Source: DASRJW01 sp964567755
Lineage (GTDB): Bacteria; Krumholzibacteriota; Krumholzibacteriia; G020349025
Direction: 5' to 3'
Length of the DNA stretch: 64,000 nt
Assembly (NCBI GenBank): GCA_964567755.1
Contig: CAZMNW010000054.1
Coordinates: 67,570 to 131,569 of the forward strand
The first letter of the stretch is position 1; every line of letters starts with the position of its first letter. The translations under genes were made by a program, and so were the position numbers. The notes under the pieces are model-generated. The model was not told the origin of the DNA, did not search any database, and worked only from the letters and a program-made list of their open reading frames with translations. This document shows positions 25,553 through 34,520 of this stretch, piece after piece.

Positions 25553-27475
25553 ATGAACCCCCGGCATCTTCCACCATTCGTCTTGGCAGCGTTCCTCGCT
25601 GCCGCTGCCAGCGCCGGCGATGCTCCGGTCGCGGCCGACGACATCGACCTCGAACGCAGCGTGGCGCTCATGGCGCGCATCGGCTTCTGCAATGGGCCGA
25701 CATTTTCGCCCGATGGCAAACGAGTCGCGTTCATCTCCAACCTCGGCGGATCGCCACAGATTTGGACCGTTCCCGTGGACGGCGGCTGGCCCGAGCCCGT
25801 GACCGCTTCCGACGACCCGGTGACCAATGTCGAGTGGTCGCCGAGGGGGGCGTGGATCGCGTTCTCGCTCGCGCCCGGGGGCGGGATGAACGAACAGATC
25901 TACCTCGTCCGCCCCGACGGCACCGGGCTGCGCCGGCTGACGGATGGCGGCAAGGACAACAATCGCCTCGGCGGGTGGTCGCCCGATGGACGTTTCTTCA
26001 CCCTCGGATCGAACCGCCGCGACCCCAGTGGCATCGATGCGTACGTCTGCGATCCGGCGGCGGGAACCCTGCGTCTGGTGAGCGAGAATCGCGGCGTCGG
26101 CGGTTTCACGGACATCAGTCGCGATGGCAGTCACGCCATTCTTTCGCGCACCGTGAGCCGCGGGAACAACGATCTCTTCCGTGTGGATTTACAAACTGGC
26201 AGCGAGACTCTGCTCACTCCGCACGAAGGTCCTGCTAATCTAAGCGGCGCTTTCGGGGCCGACGCACGCACGATCTATCTCGCTTCCGATCTCGACCGCG
26301 ACCTGCGCGCGTTCGTCCGTCTCGATCTCGCGGCTGACGGTGCGCCGCTCCGCACGCAGGTCCTCGCAGCCCGAGACGATGCCGAGCTCCAGGGCTTCGA
26401 GCTCGATGCGACACAGCGCACGGCGGTGCTGCTCTGGAATGTCGGCGGGAGAAGCGAGCTCGAGATCTTCGACCTGACGCATGCACGCAGCCGGCGCGCG
26501 CCCTCGTTGCCCGGTGCGATCGTGAGCGGGCTCGTGTTCTCGCCCGACGGACGATCCGTTGCCTTCGGGTGTTCGGGTGCTTCGGTACCCACGGATCTAT
26601 GGACGCTCGACATCCGGCACGGCACGTTGCGACGCTTGACGCGCAGCCCGCACGCGGGCGTCGACCTCGACGTGCTCGTGCAAGCCGAGATCGTGCGTTT
26701 CAGCGCCCACGACGGCCTCGAGCTCTCGGGGTGGCTGTATCGCCCACGCCTCGGGCAAGCGCCCTATCCCACGGTGCTGAGCTTCCACGGCGGTCCCGAA
26801 GGTCAGGAGCGGCCCGGGTTCAACAGCACTTATCAGGCACTGCTCGCGCGCGGCATCGCCGTGTTCGCTCCCAACGTGCGCGGCTCTTCCGGCTTCGGCA
26901 AGCGCTTCGTCAACCTCGACAACGGCGCCCTGCGCGTCGATGGTGTTGCGGACATCCAAAGCTGCGTCGCGCATGTCGTGTCGACGGGAGTCACCGATCC
27001 GAAGCGTGTCGGCATCATGGGCGGCTCCTATGGCGGCTACATGGTCATGGCCGGGCTCACGGAGTACCCGGACCTGTTCGCAGCCGGCGCCAATCTCTTC
27101 GGGGTCGTGAACTTCGAGACCTTCTTCAAGCACACCGAGCCGTGGATGGCGGCCATTTCGACCATCGAATACGGTGACCCGGCCACGCAGGCGGATCTCT
27201 TGCGTCAGTTGTCGCCGATTCACCGCCTGGATCGCGTCGTGGCACCGACTCTCGTGCTGCACGGAGCCAATGACACCAACGTTCCGGTCGTCGAGGCGGA
27301 GCAGGTCGTGGAGACGCTGCGCACGCGTGGCGTGCCGGTGGAGTATGTTCTCTTCCCGGACGAAGGACATGGCTGGCGCAAGACCCCGAATCGTATCCGA
27401 TCTGCCGTCGCCATCGTCCGCTGGTTCACCGAACACCTCGACGTGCAGGTCGCGACGCGCGCGAAGACCGAATGA
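25553..27475 (+). CDS. exported S9 family peptidase (beta-propeller plus alpha/beta-hydrolase)
   Basis: A 640-residue enzyme with a signal peptide (residues 1-21, FVLAAFLAAAASAGDAP). Residues about 35-370 are TolB/DPP-like propeller repeats (PTFSPDGKRVAFISNLG, VEWSPRGAWIAFSLAPG, GWSPDGRFFTLGSNRR). The hydrolase (about 390-640) has Ser 492 in GGSYGGYM, Asp 574 in HGANDTNVPV and His 606 in DEGHGW, the complete catalytic triad. It cleaves peptides, probably dipeptides or acyl-peptides, in the periplasm. The gene start follows GAGAGGTCCCC. Its end overlaps the next gene by four bases (ATGA), so the two are coupled. It is the second S9 enzyme of this window and is shorter than the one at 9301. Confidence 0.93.
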   Translation: MNPRHLPPFVLAAFLAAAASAGDAPVAADDIDLERSVALMARIGFCNGPTFSPDGKRVAFISNLGGSPQIWTVPVDGGWPEPVTASDDPVTNVEWSPRGAWIAFSLAPGGGMNEQIYLVRPDGTGLRRLTDGGKDNNRLGGWSPDGRFFTLGSNRRDPSGIDAYVCDPAAGTLRLVSENRGVGGFTDISRDGSHAILSRTVSRGNNDLFRVDLQTGSETLLTPHEGPANLSGAFGADARTIYLASDLDRDLRAFVRLDLAADGAPLRTQVLAARDDAELQGFELDATQRTAVLLWNVGGRSELEIFDLTHARSRRAPSLPGAIVSGLVFSPDGRSVAFGCSGASVPTDLWTLDIRHGTLRRLTRSPHAGVDLDVLVQAEIVRFSAHDGLELSGWLYRPRLGQAPYPTVLSFHGGPEGQERPGFNSTYQALLARGIAVFAPNVRGSSGFGKRFVNLDNGALRVDGVADIQSCVAHVVSTGVTDPKRVGIMGGSYGGYMVMAGLTEYPDLFAAGANLFGVVNFETFFKHTEPWMAAISTIEYGDPATQADLLRQLSPIHRLDRVVAPTLVLHGANDTNVPVVEAEQVVETLRTRGVPVEYVLFPDEGHGWRKTPNRIRSAVAIVRWFTEHLDVQVATRAKTE

Positions 27476-28326
27476 GACAACGAGGTTGGGCCCACGCGAC
27501 GCGCCCGGCACTCTGGGCTTGGATCGTGGCCACCACGCTCGCCGGATGCGCGGCCACCAGTTATCTCGACCCCGACGGTCCGCGCTACGTCGGGCAGTGG
27601 GCGCCAGTCGACAGCGTGCGCGCGGCTCCCGCACGGACGGCGCCATTGCGCATCGTCAGCTTCAACATCGCCTTTGCCGTCGAGATCGACAGCGCCCTCG
27701 TCGTGCTGCGAAGCGAACCGGCATTGCAACGGCCCGACATTCTCGCATTGCAGGAAATGGATGCTCCGGGCGTCGAGCGCATCGCCCACGCCCTGCAGCT
27801 CAACTCTGTCTACTTTCCGAGCGGCCTACACCCAAGATACGGTCGTGATTTCGGCTGCGCCGTGCTCTCGCCGTGGCCGCTCGTGGAAGCGCGCAAGATC
27901 GTGCTGCCGCACCGAGCGCGCATCACAGGCTTGCAGCGCGTGGTCACGGTCGTGACGCTGCAACGTGGTGCCGACCGCTTGCGCGTCTACTCGGTGCATC
28001 TTCCTTCCCCGATGGGGATTTCGGCAGCGTCTCGCCGCGATCAGATCGATCTGCTGATGACGGATGCGAGCGGGTCTCCCGATCCGGTCATCATCGCGGG
28101 TGACTTCAACACCGAAGAAGCTGGCGAAGCCTTCGTGCGTGCCGGCTTCGTCTGGCCGACGCGTGATCTCCAGGCCACGACCCGCGCGTTCGGCGTCGGT
28201 TTCCGTTACGATCACGTCCTGGCGCGTGGCTTGCGCGCAGCACCCGATCACGCTGCCGGCGTAGTGCTCGACAATCGCCACGCGAGCGATCATTGCCCGA
28301 TCTGGGCTGTCCTGGTGCCGGAGTAA
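27472..28326 (+). CDS. EEP-family (endonuclease/exonuclease/phosphatase) lipoprotein
   Basis: A 284-residue protein with a lipobox at residues 23-26 (LAGC; Cys 26), so the mature form is probably lipid-anchored. The EEP fold is clear: RIVSFNIAF with the metal-binding Asn, then ALQEMDAPGVERIA with the conserved Glu, YSVHLPSP, IIAGDFNTEEA with the family's DFN, and SDHCPIWAVL at the C-terminus with the catalytic DH. Substrates in the family range from DNA and RNA to phosphoinositides and sphingomyelin. A lipoprotein exonuclease is unusual; a secreted nuclease or phosphodiesterase for nutrient scavenging is plausible. It overlaps the S9 peptidase by four bases and precedes pyruvate kinase by 8 bp, same strand. 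Confidence 0.9.
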   Translation: MRQRGWAHATRPALWAWIVATTLAGCAATSYLDPDGPRYVGQWAPVDSVRAAPARTAPLRIVSFNIAFAVEIDSALVVLRSEPALQRPDILALQEMDAPGVERIAHALQLNSVYFPSGLHPRYGRDFGCAVLSPWPLVEARKIVLPHRARITGLQRVVTVVTLQRGADRLRVYSVHLPSPMGISAASRRDQIDLLMTDASGSPDPVIIAGDFNTEEAGEAFVRAGFVWPTRDLQATTRAFGVGFRYDHVLARGLRAAPDHAAGVVLDNRHASDHCPIWAVLVPE

Positions 28327-28334
28327 CGGACCCG

Positions 28335-29768
28335 ATGCGGCTTCCCGATCACAAGACGAAGATCCTGGCGACGGTGGGCCCGGCTTCGGCGACGCCGGAA
28401 ATCATGCAAGCCCTGCTCCGCGCCGGCGTGAACGTCGCACGACTCAACTTCTCGCACGGGGACTTCGAGACGCATGCGCGTTGGATCCGCTCTCTGCGCC
28501 AAGCGGCATCGGCTACTGGACTCGATCTCACGCTCATGGCCGATTTGCCGGGGCCGAAGATTCGTATCGGCCAACTGGCGCACGATCCCATCGAGCTGCA
28601 ATCGGGCAGCGAGTTCACCCTCACGACGGACGAGACGCTGGGCGACACGACCCGAGCCTCGGTGTCCTTCGAGCGGCTGCCACAGATCGTCAAACCCGGC
28701 GACACGTTGTTCCTCAACGATGGCCTCGTGCAGCTTCAGGTCGAGACGGTGCAAGCGCCCCGCGTGCGCTGCCGTGTGATCGCGGGCGGCGAGCTGCGGT
28801 CGCGCAAGGGCGTCAACCTTCCCGGGATCGATCTCGGGATCCCCGCCTTCACGCCCCGCGACCGCGAATGCCTGCAGTTCGCGCTCGAGCATGGGGTGGA
28901 TGCGGTGAGTCAGTCGTTTGTCGAATCGGCGGCGGATATCGTGGCCGTGCGGCAGGCGGCCGCGGCGACAGGGCACGCGCCATTTGTCATCGCCAAGATC
29001 GAGCGTGCGCGGGCGCTAGATCATGCCGACGAAATCCTCGACGCCGCAGACGCGATCATGATCGCGCGCGGCGACCTCGGGGTGGAAGTTCCGATCGAGC
29101 GCATCGCTCTCATTCAGAAACAGCTGGTGCGCAAGGCCGTGGGACTGGGCAAGCCGGTCATCATTGCCACCCAGATGCTGGAGTCGATGACGCGCAGCCC
29201 ACAGCCCACGCGCGCCGAAGCCACCGACGTCGCCAACGCCATCTTGGACGGCACGGACTGCGTCATGCTTTCAGCTGAATCGGCCACCGGAAAATATCCC
29301 GTGCAAGCGGTGGCGACGTTGGCGCGCATCGCGGCCGCCACCGAACCGCAACGGTCGCGGCAGAGCCTCTGGCGCCAACTCGAGTCGTTGCAGGGGCGCC
29401 GCGAATTCTCGATGCACGACCTGCTGGCGCTCGGCGTCGAAGCGGTGATCGAGCACGGGGATGTCGCCGCCATCCTGGCACCGACGAACAGTGGTTCCAC
29501 GGCGCGCAGCATCACGCGTTTTCGACTGCCGATGTGGATCCTGGCACCCACGGCACGAGAAGGCACCAGACGGCAGCTCGCGTTTTCCTACGGTGTGCTG
29601 CCGATCCGCGTCGACACTGTTGTGGCCGACTGGACCGCGTACACCCGGGAGCGCGTGCGCGAATTGCAGCTCGGCGGAGAGATCGCCCTCCTCGTACGCG
29701 GTCCGTCGCCGCTTGCACCCGACGCGAATCATGAGATCGAGATCGTGCGACTCGATTCGAAGCGCTGA
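28335..29768 (+). CDS. pyk: pyruvate kinase
   Basis: Pyruvate kinase of 477 residues, the last ATP-yielding step of glycolysis (phosphoenolpyruvate + ADP to pyruvate + ATP). Start MRLPDHKTKILATVGPAS at 28335, the normal N-terminus. Recognisable are ARLNFSHG, LPGPKIRIG, the small B domain (about 75-165), FVIAKIERARALDHADEIL with the metal-site Glu/Lys, IMIARGDLGVEVPIERI, KPVIIATQMLESM and the typical SAESATGKYPVQAV. The C-domain (about 350-477) is complete. The gene is 8 bp downstream of the EEP lipoprotein. A housekeeping enzyme; nothing odd in sequence. Confidence 0.97.
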   Translation: MRLPDHKTKILATVGPASATPEIMQALLRAGVNVARLNFSHGDFETHARWIRSLRQAASATGLDLTLMADLPGPKIRIGQLAHDPIELQSGSEFTLTTDETLGDTTRASVSFERLPQIVKPGDTLFLNDGLVQLQVETVQAPRVRCRVIAGGELRSRKGVNLPGIDLGIPAFTPRDRECLQFALEHGVDAVSQSFVESAADIVAVRQAAAATGHAPFVIAKIERARALDHADEILDAADAIMIARGDLGVEVPIERIALIQKQLVRKAVGLGKPVIIATQMLESMTRSPQPTRAEATDVANAILDGTDCVMLSAESATGKYPVQAVATLARIAAATEPQRSRQSLWRQLESLQGRREFSMHDLLALGVEAVIEHGDVAAILAPTNSGSTARSITRFRLPMWILAPTAREGTRRQLAFSYGVLPIRVDTVVADWTAYTRERVRELQLGGEIALLVRGPSPLAPDANHEIEIVRLDSKR

Positions 29769-29822
29769 CGGGGACTGTCCACGACGAGCGCGTGCCGGTG
29801 AGTGGTGGACCCGCGGCCCGAA

Positions 29823-30941
29823 TCAGTGCTGTCGGCCCCATGCTTGGAAACGCGCCAACTGTTCGATCCTGGCGGCGAGTAGCTCTCCCAGCAGTCGATG
29901 TCCCGCAGCGTTCAAGTGCCCGTCCTTGTGAAACCAATAGGTTCCATCCTGAGGCAAACGTGCCCTGAACTCGGGGATCGGGTCCAAGCGTTCGATGCCG
30001 AGCTCGCCTGCCACCCAATCCAGATAGTGCCGCGCCCCATCGAAATCGAGACGCTCGACATCGAGCTTCGGCACCGTGGCCCACCACCGCTGCACATCGG
30101 GATCGATTTCTTCCTGCTGCGGCGCCCCCGCCAGCACGAAGCTGCTGCCGTCGGCGGCGCATCGCTGTGCCAGACTCTCGATGCGCTGCGCCGTCAGTCG
30201 GTACTCGCGCACGGCTGCGAAGTTCTGGTTGGTAAAGAAAGCCACCAGACCACCCGGGAGGACGACCTTGGCTGGATCCGGCGCATCATGGTCGCGCTGG
30301 CGGCGGAGCGTCCACATCTGCCGCAACAGCTCGACGCGGTAGGTGAGGTGCGAGTACGCCGTGAGCCGCCCGAGCGCGCCGCGGATGGTGAAGCCGCGTG
30401 AAATGTCGGCGCCGGCGGGCGTGTACACTTCGTGCGACACGACGTCGTTGTCGGTGAAGAGATAGACGACGACGTCGGCTGCGTAGCCGGCGCTCTCGCT
30501 GTCGAAGAAACCGACGATGTTGTCCAGATTGTAGCCGCGGACACCCGCGTTCACGACCTCCACCGCGCCGTGCCGGCGCAGGCGCGATTCGCACACCGAC
30601 TCGAAAGAGCCACCGCGCTCGACCTCGAGCCCAGCCGTCATCGAATCGCCGAGCAACAGGATGCGGAAAACTCCGGGCGGCTTGGGAATCTGCGTCTCGT
30701 CGTCGCGCAGCCCGCGGCTGTTGGTGCGCACTCGCGCCTCGTAGCCATGATACGGACTCGCGAACACGAACTCGAGATTCGGGCGCATGCGATAACCGTA
30801 GCGCGGATGTGGCTCGTAGAAATCTTCCACGACCCGCACCGGTCCGTGCCAGAGCAGCAGCACGAGATCGGCGCCGACCAGCGTGCCGAGGACGCTCATG
30901 ACAACGAGCACCAGCTTGCCGAGATGGGATTGCGTTCGCAT
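29823..30941 (-). CDS. membrane-anchored SGNH/GDSL hydrolase
   Basis: A 372-residue protein. One N-terminal membrane segment (residues about 8-30, LVLVVMSVLGTLVGADLVLLLW). The SGNH domain shows Ser near residue 98 in RILLLGDSMTAG, VVNAGVRGYNLDN, and the Asp/His pair in HKDGHLNAAGH near 345. Such proteins act as esterases or as acetyl/acyl hydrolases on glycans. The gene follows the branching-enzyme gene by five bases, so it is the third gene of a minus-strand operon with the GT2 glycosyltransferase and GlgB. Acting on a polysaccharide made or modified by its neighbours is an inference from this arrangement. Confidence 0.85.
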   Translation of the reverse strand: MRTQSHLGKLVLVVMSVLGTLVGADLVLLLWHGPVRVVEDFYEPHPRYGYRMRPNLEFVFASPYHGYEARVRTNSRGLRDDETQIPKPPGVFRILLLGDSMTAGLEVERGGSFESVCESRLRRHGAVEVVNAGVRGYNLDNIVGFFDSESAGYAADVVVYLFTDNDVVSHEVYTPAGADISRGFTIRGALGRLTAYSHLTYRVELLRQMWTLRRQRDHDAPDPAKVVLPGGLVAFFTNQNFAAVREYRLTAQRIESLAQRCAADGSSFVLAGAPQQEEIDPDVQRWWATVPKLDVERLDFDGARHYLDWVAGELGIERLDPIPEFRARLPQDGTYWFHKDGHLNAAGHRLLGELLAARIEQLARFQAWGRQH

Positions 30942-30946
30942 GAGCC

Positions 30947-32869
30947 TCAGGATTCGCCCAGCCGCTCCGTCCCGTCGTGGACGAGAAAGAGAGCGGCGAG
31001 CGGTGGCAGCACCAGCGCCAGCGAGTGCGTCCGGCCGTGGGCGGGGATCGCTGCCGCCGTGACGCCACCCCAGTTGCCGTGGCCGCTGCCGCCGTAATGC
31101 ACCGCATCGCTGTTGACGACTTCGCGCCAGAACCCACCGCGCGGCACGCCAATGCGATAGCCATGTCGCGGCACCGGGGTGAAGTTGAACACCGCGAACA
31201 CCATGTCGGAGGATCGACCGCGACGCACGAAGCTGACGACGCTGCTGTCCGCGTCCGAGCAATCGACCCAGCTGAAACCGTCGGGGTCGCAGTCGCTGGT
31301 GTGCAGCGCCGCGTGTTGGCGGTACAAACGATTGAGATCGGTGACCCATTGCTTGATCCCCTGGTGCAGCGGCGCGCGCAACAGGTGCCAGTCCAAGCTC
31401 GTGTCGTGCGACCATTCCGCCCACTGCCCGAACTCGCTGCCCATGAACAGGAGCTTCTTCCCGGGCTGGGCGTACTGGTAGCCGTACAGCAGCCGCAGGT
31501 TGGCGAACTTCTGCCATACATCCCCGGGCATCTTGGCGAGCATCGAACCCTTGCCATGCACGACCTCGTCGTGCGAGTAGGGCAGCACGAAGTTTTCCTT
31601 GAACGCGTACAGCAAGCGGAACGTGAGCTTGTCGTGATGATACTTGCGATGCACGGGGTCGATGGCCATGTAGCGCAAGGTGTCGTGCATGAAGCCCATG
31701 TCCCATTTGAGACCAAAGCCGAGGCCACCGAGGTGGGTCGGCCGTGACACCATCGGCCAGGCGGTGGATTCCTCGGCGATGGTCTGGACGTCGGGATGCA
31801 AGCGATACACGTCTTCGTTGAAGCGCCGGAGAAAGGTAATTGCGTCCAGGTTCTCCTTGCCCCCGAAGGCGTTCGGCACCCACTCTCCCGGCTGGCGCGA
31901 GTAGTCGAGGTAGAGCATCGATGCCACCGCGTCGACTCGCAAAGCGTCGACATGATAGGCCTCGAGCCACAACAGGGCGCTGCTCAGCAGAAAGCTGCGC
32001 ACTTCGTGGCGGCCGTAGTTGAACACCAGCGTCTTCCAGTCCGGATGCGTGCCCTGGCGCGGGTCAGCGTGCTCGTAGAGATGCGTGCCGTCGAACGCGG
32101 CCAGACCGTGCGCGTCGTTGGGGAAATGCGACGGCACCCAGTCCAGGATGACGCCGATGCCGTTCTGATGCAGCACGTCGACGAGATGCATGAAGTCCTG
32201 CGGCGTGCCGTAGCGCGCCGAGGGCGCGAAGAACCCAGTCACTTGATAACCCCAGGAACCGCCGAACGGGTGCTCCATCACCGGCATGAATTCCACGTGC
32301 GTGAAGCCGGTCTCTTGGACGTAGTTCGCCAGCCGCGGCGCGATCTCGCGATAGGTGAGTGAACGGCCGCCTTCCTCCGGCATGCGTTGCCACGAGCCCA
32401 AATGCACCTCGTAGATACTCATCGGCGCTTCGAGCGCGTTGCGAAGCTTGCGCTCCGCCAACCATGCACCATCCCCCCAGGAATAATCGAGATCCCAGAC
32501 CACCGAGGCCGTGCGCGGCGGCGTCTCGTGCCAGAGCGCCATGGGATCGGCCTTCTCGACCACGCCACCCTGGTGCTGCGAGCGAATGCGGTACTTGTAC
32601 AGCGCGCCTCTCGCCACACCGGGCACGAAGCCTTCCCAGATTCCCGAGCTCCCCCGCAGCGAGAGCGGCGTGCGCGCCGCATCCCAATCGTTCCAATCTC
32701 CCAGAACTCCGACCCACTCCGCTTCGGGCGCCCAGACGGCGAAATGCGTGCCGCCCCGACCAGCGTGCGCGCCGAGCTTGGCGTACAGGCGCGAGTGGGT
32801 GCCTTCGTTGAAGAGATAAATGTCCTGATCACCCAGCGGGCTTTCACGATCCGCGAGCGGAACCTGCAT
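30947..32869 (-). CDS. glgB: 1,4-alpha-glucan branching enzyme
   Basis: GlgB of 640 residues, a GH13 enzyme that introduces alpha-1,6 branches into glycogen. CBM48-like N-terminal domain (about 35-115, GTHFAVWAPEAEWVGVLGDWNDW), then the barrel with DWVPSHFPND, VDALRVDAVASMLY (catalytic Asp region), IAEESTAWP (general acid Glu) and YSHDEVVHGKGSM (transition-state Asp region), and a C-terminal beta domain ending near 640. It lacks the extra N1 domain of the roughly 730-residue enzymes, which is common in GlgB proteins. I use the ATG at 32869 with AAGGAG nine bases before it; a TTG at 32878 is possible. It sits between the GT2 gene and the SGNH hydrolase with short gaps. Confidence 0.95.
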   Translation of the reverse strand: MQVPLADRESPLGDQDIYLFNEGTHSRLYAKLGAHAGRGGTHFAVWAPEAEWVGVLGDWNDWDAARTPLSLRGSSGIWEGFVPGVARGALYKYRIRSQHQGGVVEKADPMALWHETPPRTASVVWDLDYSWGDGAWLAERKLRNALEAPMSIYEVHLGSWQRMPEEGGRSLTYREIAPRLANYVQETGFTHVEFMPVMEHPFGGSWGYQVTGFFAPSARYGTPQDFMHLVDVLHQNGIGVILDWVPSHFPNDAHGLAAFDGTHLYEHADPRQGTHPDWKTLVFNYGRHEVRSFLLSSALLWLEAYHVDALRVDAVASMLYLDYSRQPGEWVPNAFGGKENLDAITFLRRFNEDVYRLHPDVQTIAEESTAWPMVSRPTHLGGLGFGLKWDMGFMHDTLRYMAIDPVHRKYHHDKLTFRLLYAFKENFVLPYSHDEVVHGKGSMLAKMPGDVWQKFANLRLLYGYQYAQPGKKLLFMGSEFGQWAEWSHDTSLDWHLLRAPLHQGIKQWVTDLNRLYRQHAALHTSDCDPDGFSWVDCSDADSSVVSFVRRGRSSDMVFAVFNFTPVPRHGYRIGVPRGGFWREVVNSDAVHYGGSGHGNWGGVTAAAIPAHGRTHSLALVLPPLAALFLVHDGTERLGES

Positions 32870-32906
32870 TCCGTGCAACTCCTTCGCCGCTTGCCGGCGC
32901 CTGACC

Positions 32907-33716
32907 TCAGCCCTTCAAGATTCCATGCGGTGTTCGTGTCTCTCGCGTTTCCCTGAACTCACGAATGAAGGCTTCGTCGTGCGGCATCGGGTCGGAGCGA
33001 TGATGGCAATGATACTGGATGGCCTCGAAGGTGACGGGCTTGATGGCGATGCCGCTGTTGACGAAACGCGCCCAGAGGTTGTTGTCCTCGAGGCCGCGCC
33101 CGACGATGCGTTCGTCGTAGCCGTTTAGCCCCAAGAAATCCTCCCGATGCACCGAGAAGTTGGAACCGAGAATGGAGTAGTCGTCACGGCCGCGGCTGCG
33201 AAACACGAACAGCCATGGCATGTAGAAGCCGTTCTTGCGGTCGTGCTGCCCGGCATGCGGCCACCAGAATGATACGCGCTCCAGCCGTCGCGACCGGATG
33301 TCGTCCACAGTCAACTTCGCGGTCAGCGCTTCGTCTAGCATCACGCGCCGGCCGGAAAGGACCCAGCGCCGCCGGCGACGGCGATAGTGTCGTTCGAGGA
33401 ATCGATGGTGCAGGATGCAATCGCCATCGATGAACACGAGGTAGTCCGCCCGCGCACGCGCCACGGCGCGATTGACGATGACCGTCTTGCGGAAACCGCG
33501 ATCCTCGTGCCACTCGTGCACGATCGGGTGCGCCAATCGTCCCTGCCAGCGCGCGATCAGCGCTCGGATCTCCGGCCCCGAGCCGTCGTCTGCAACCACC
33601 ACCTCGACGTCACGAAAGCTCTGCTGCTCGATGCTCGTGAGCACGCGTTCGAGGAAATCTTCACGCTCGTACACGGCGACGATGAGCGTGAGGCCTGGGC
33701 TCGGGGAAGGTGACAT
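32907..33716 (-). CDS. family 2 glycosyltransferase
   Basis: A 269-residue GT2 protein. The GT-A core is visible: LIVAVYEREDFLERVLTSIEQQSF, DVEVVVADDGSG, AVARARADYLVFIDGDCIL with the DxD-like motif, and a C-terminal galactosyltransferase-like segment GSNFSVHREDFLGLNGYDERIVGRGLEDNNLWARF. Lacking a transmembrane helix, it is probably cytosolic or peripheral and transfers sugar from a nucleotide donor to a glycan or lipid. The start at ATG 33716 is chosen by protein sense; the ribosome site there is poor and an upstream CTG cannot be excluded. First gene of the operon with glgB and the SGNH hydrolase. Confidence 0.88.
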   Translation of the reverse strand: MSPSPSPGLTLIVAVYEREDFLERVLTSIEQQSFRDVEVVVADDGSGPEIRALIARWQGRLAHPIVHEWHEDRGFRKTVIVNRAVARARADYLVFIDGDCILHHRFLERHYRRRRRRWVLSGRRVMLDEALTAKLTVDDIRSRRLERVSFWWPHAGQHDRKNGFYMPWLFVFRSRGRDDYSILGSNFSVHREDFLGLNGYDERIVGRGLEDNNLWARFVNSGIAIKPVTFEAIQYHCHHRSDPMPHDEAFIREFRETRETRTPHGILKG

Positions 33717-33838
33717 CGACAGGAGATTACCGCCTCCTCGCGACACCGACAAGAGCCCCACTTTTCGTCTGGGCCACCGCCTCTCGTTGTGGCACTCTAC
33801 GCCAATCCGGCGCTGCCGCATCCGGTGGGAGGAATGCC

Positions 33839-34472
33839 ATGCGCAAGAGAAGAATCGTCATCCGGCTCGCGGCCATTCTTGCGTTTGGATCCGGCAGCGC
33901 GAGCGCCGAGAAGGCCCTGTTGTGAGTATGGGGACATTCAAGCGCTCGTCTGGTCCGGCCGCGAGCCACGGATGACGCTCGACCGGTTGGCGGCATACTG
34001 TGCCCCGATTCTCTGGTTTTCCCCCGACGAACCCTTGTTGAGGAATGCGAACGGTGCGGACATTCGGGTTCCCGCGGCATTCCCATTCGAAACCGCGCCC
34101 GATGCACCCGTCGTGTACTACCGGGTGCGGACGATTCTCGCGCGCAAAAACTCGACCACGACGCCATTCGCGCAGGATCCGTCGGACCGCGGCAAATCCG
34201 TCATCGATCTGAGCCAAGTCGAGCGCATCGACCTCGACTTCTTCTTCTACTACCCGTCCGAGGAAGGCTTCGGCGGTCATCAGCACGACGTGGAGTCGGT
34301 CGAGATGAAGGTCGGCGTCTGGGCGCGTGAAGGCTGCCCCGAGTGCCCCTATGGCCTAGGGATCGCGCGTGTGAACGCGAAGGCCCATGGCGTCAATTGG
34401 TACGACAACACCCTGGTTGTCGACGAGGATACCAAATTCCCCATCGCCCTCTTGGTGGAGGAAGGCCGGTGA
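33839..34472 (+). pseudogene. exported VPS62/DUF946-like protein, frameshifted and truncated
   Basis: The signal peptide starts at ATG 33839 (MRKRRIVIRLAAILAFGSG, cleaved at SASA) but reads to an early TGA at 33923-33925. The body continues in the next frame: YGDIQALVWSGREP, APILWFSPDEPLLRNAN, then LSQVERIDLDFFFYYPSEEGFGGHQHDVESVEMKVGVW and VNWYDNTLVVDEDTKFPIALLVEEGR, where it stops at 34472. The pattern with FSPDE, a YYP and a GGHQHDVE motif recalls proteins of the VPS62/DUF946 type, which normally continue after the LLVEEGRH part with further copies. So the gene is frameshifted near 33915 and cut at its C-terminus, just before the convergent ATP-grasp gene. The family match is tentative. 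Confidence 0.55.
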
Positions 34473-34520
34473 ACAAAATCACCTTCGTCGTCGAAGTCGG
34501 TTCGGGAGTGTGGTAGCCAT

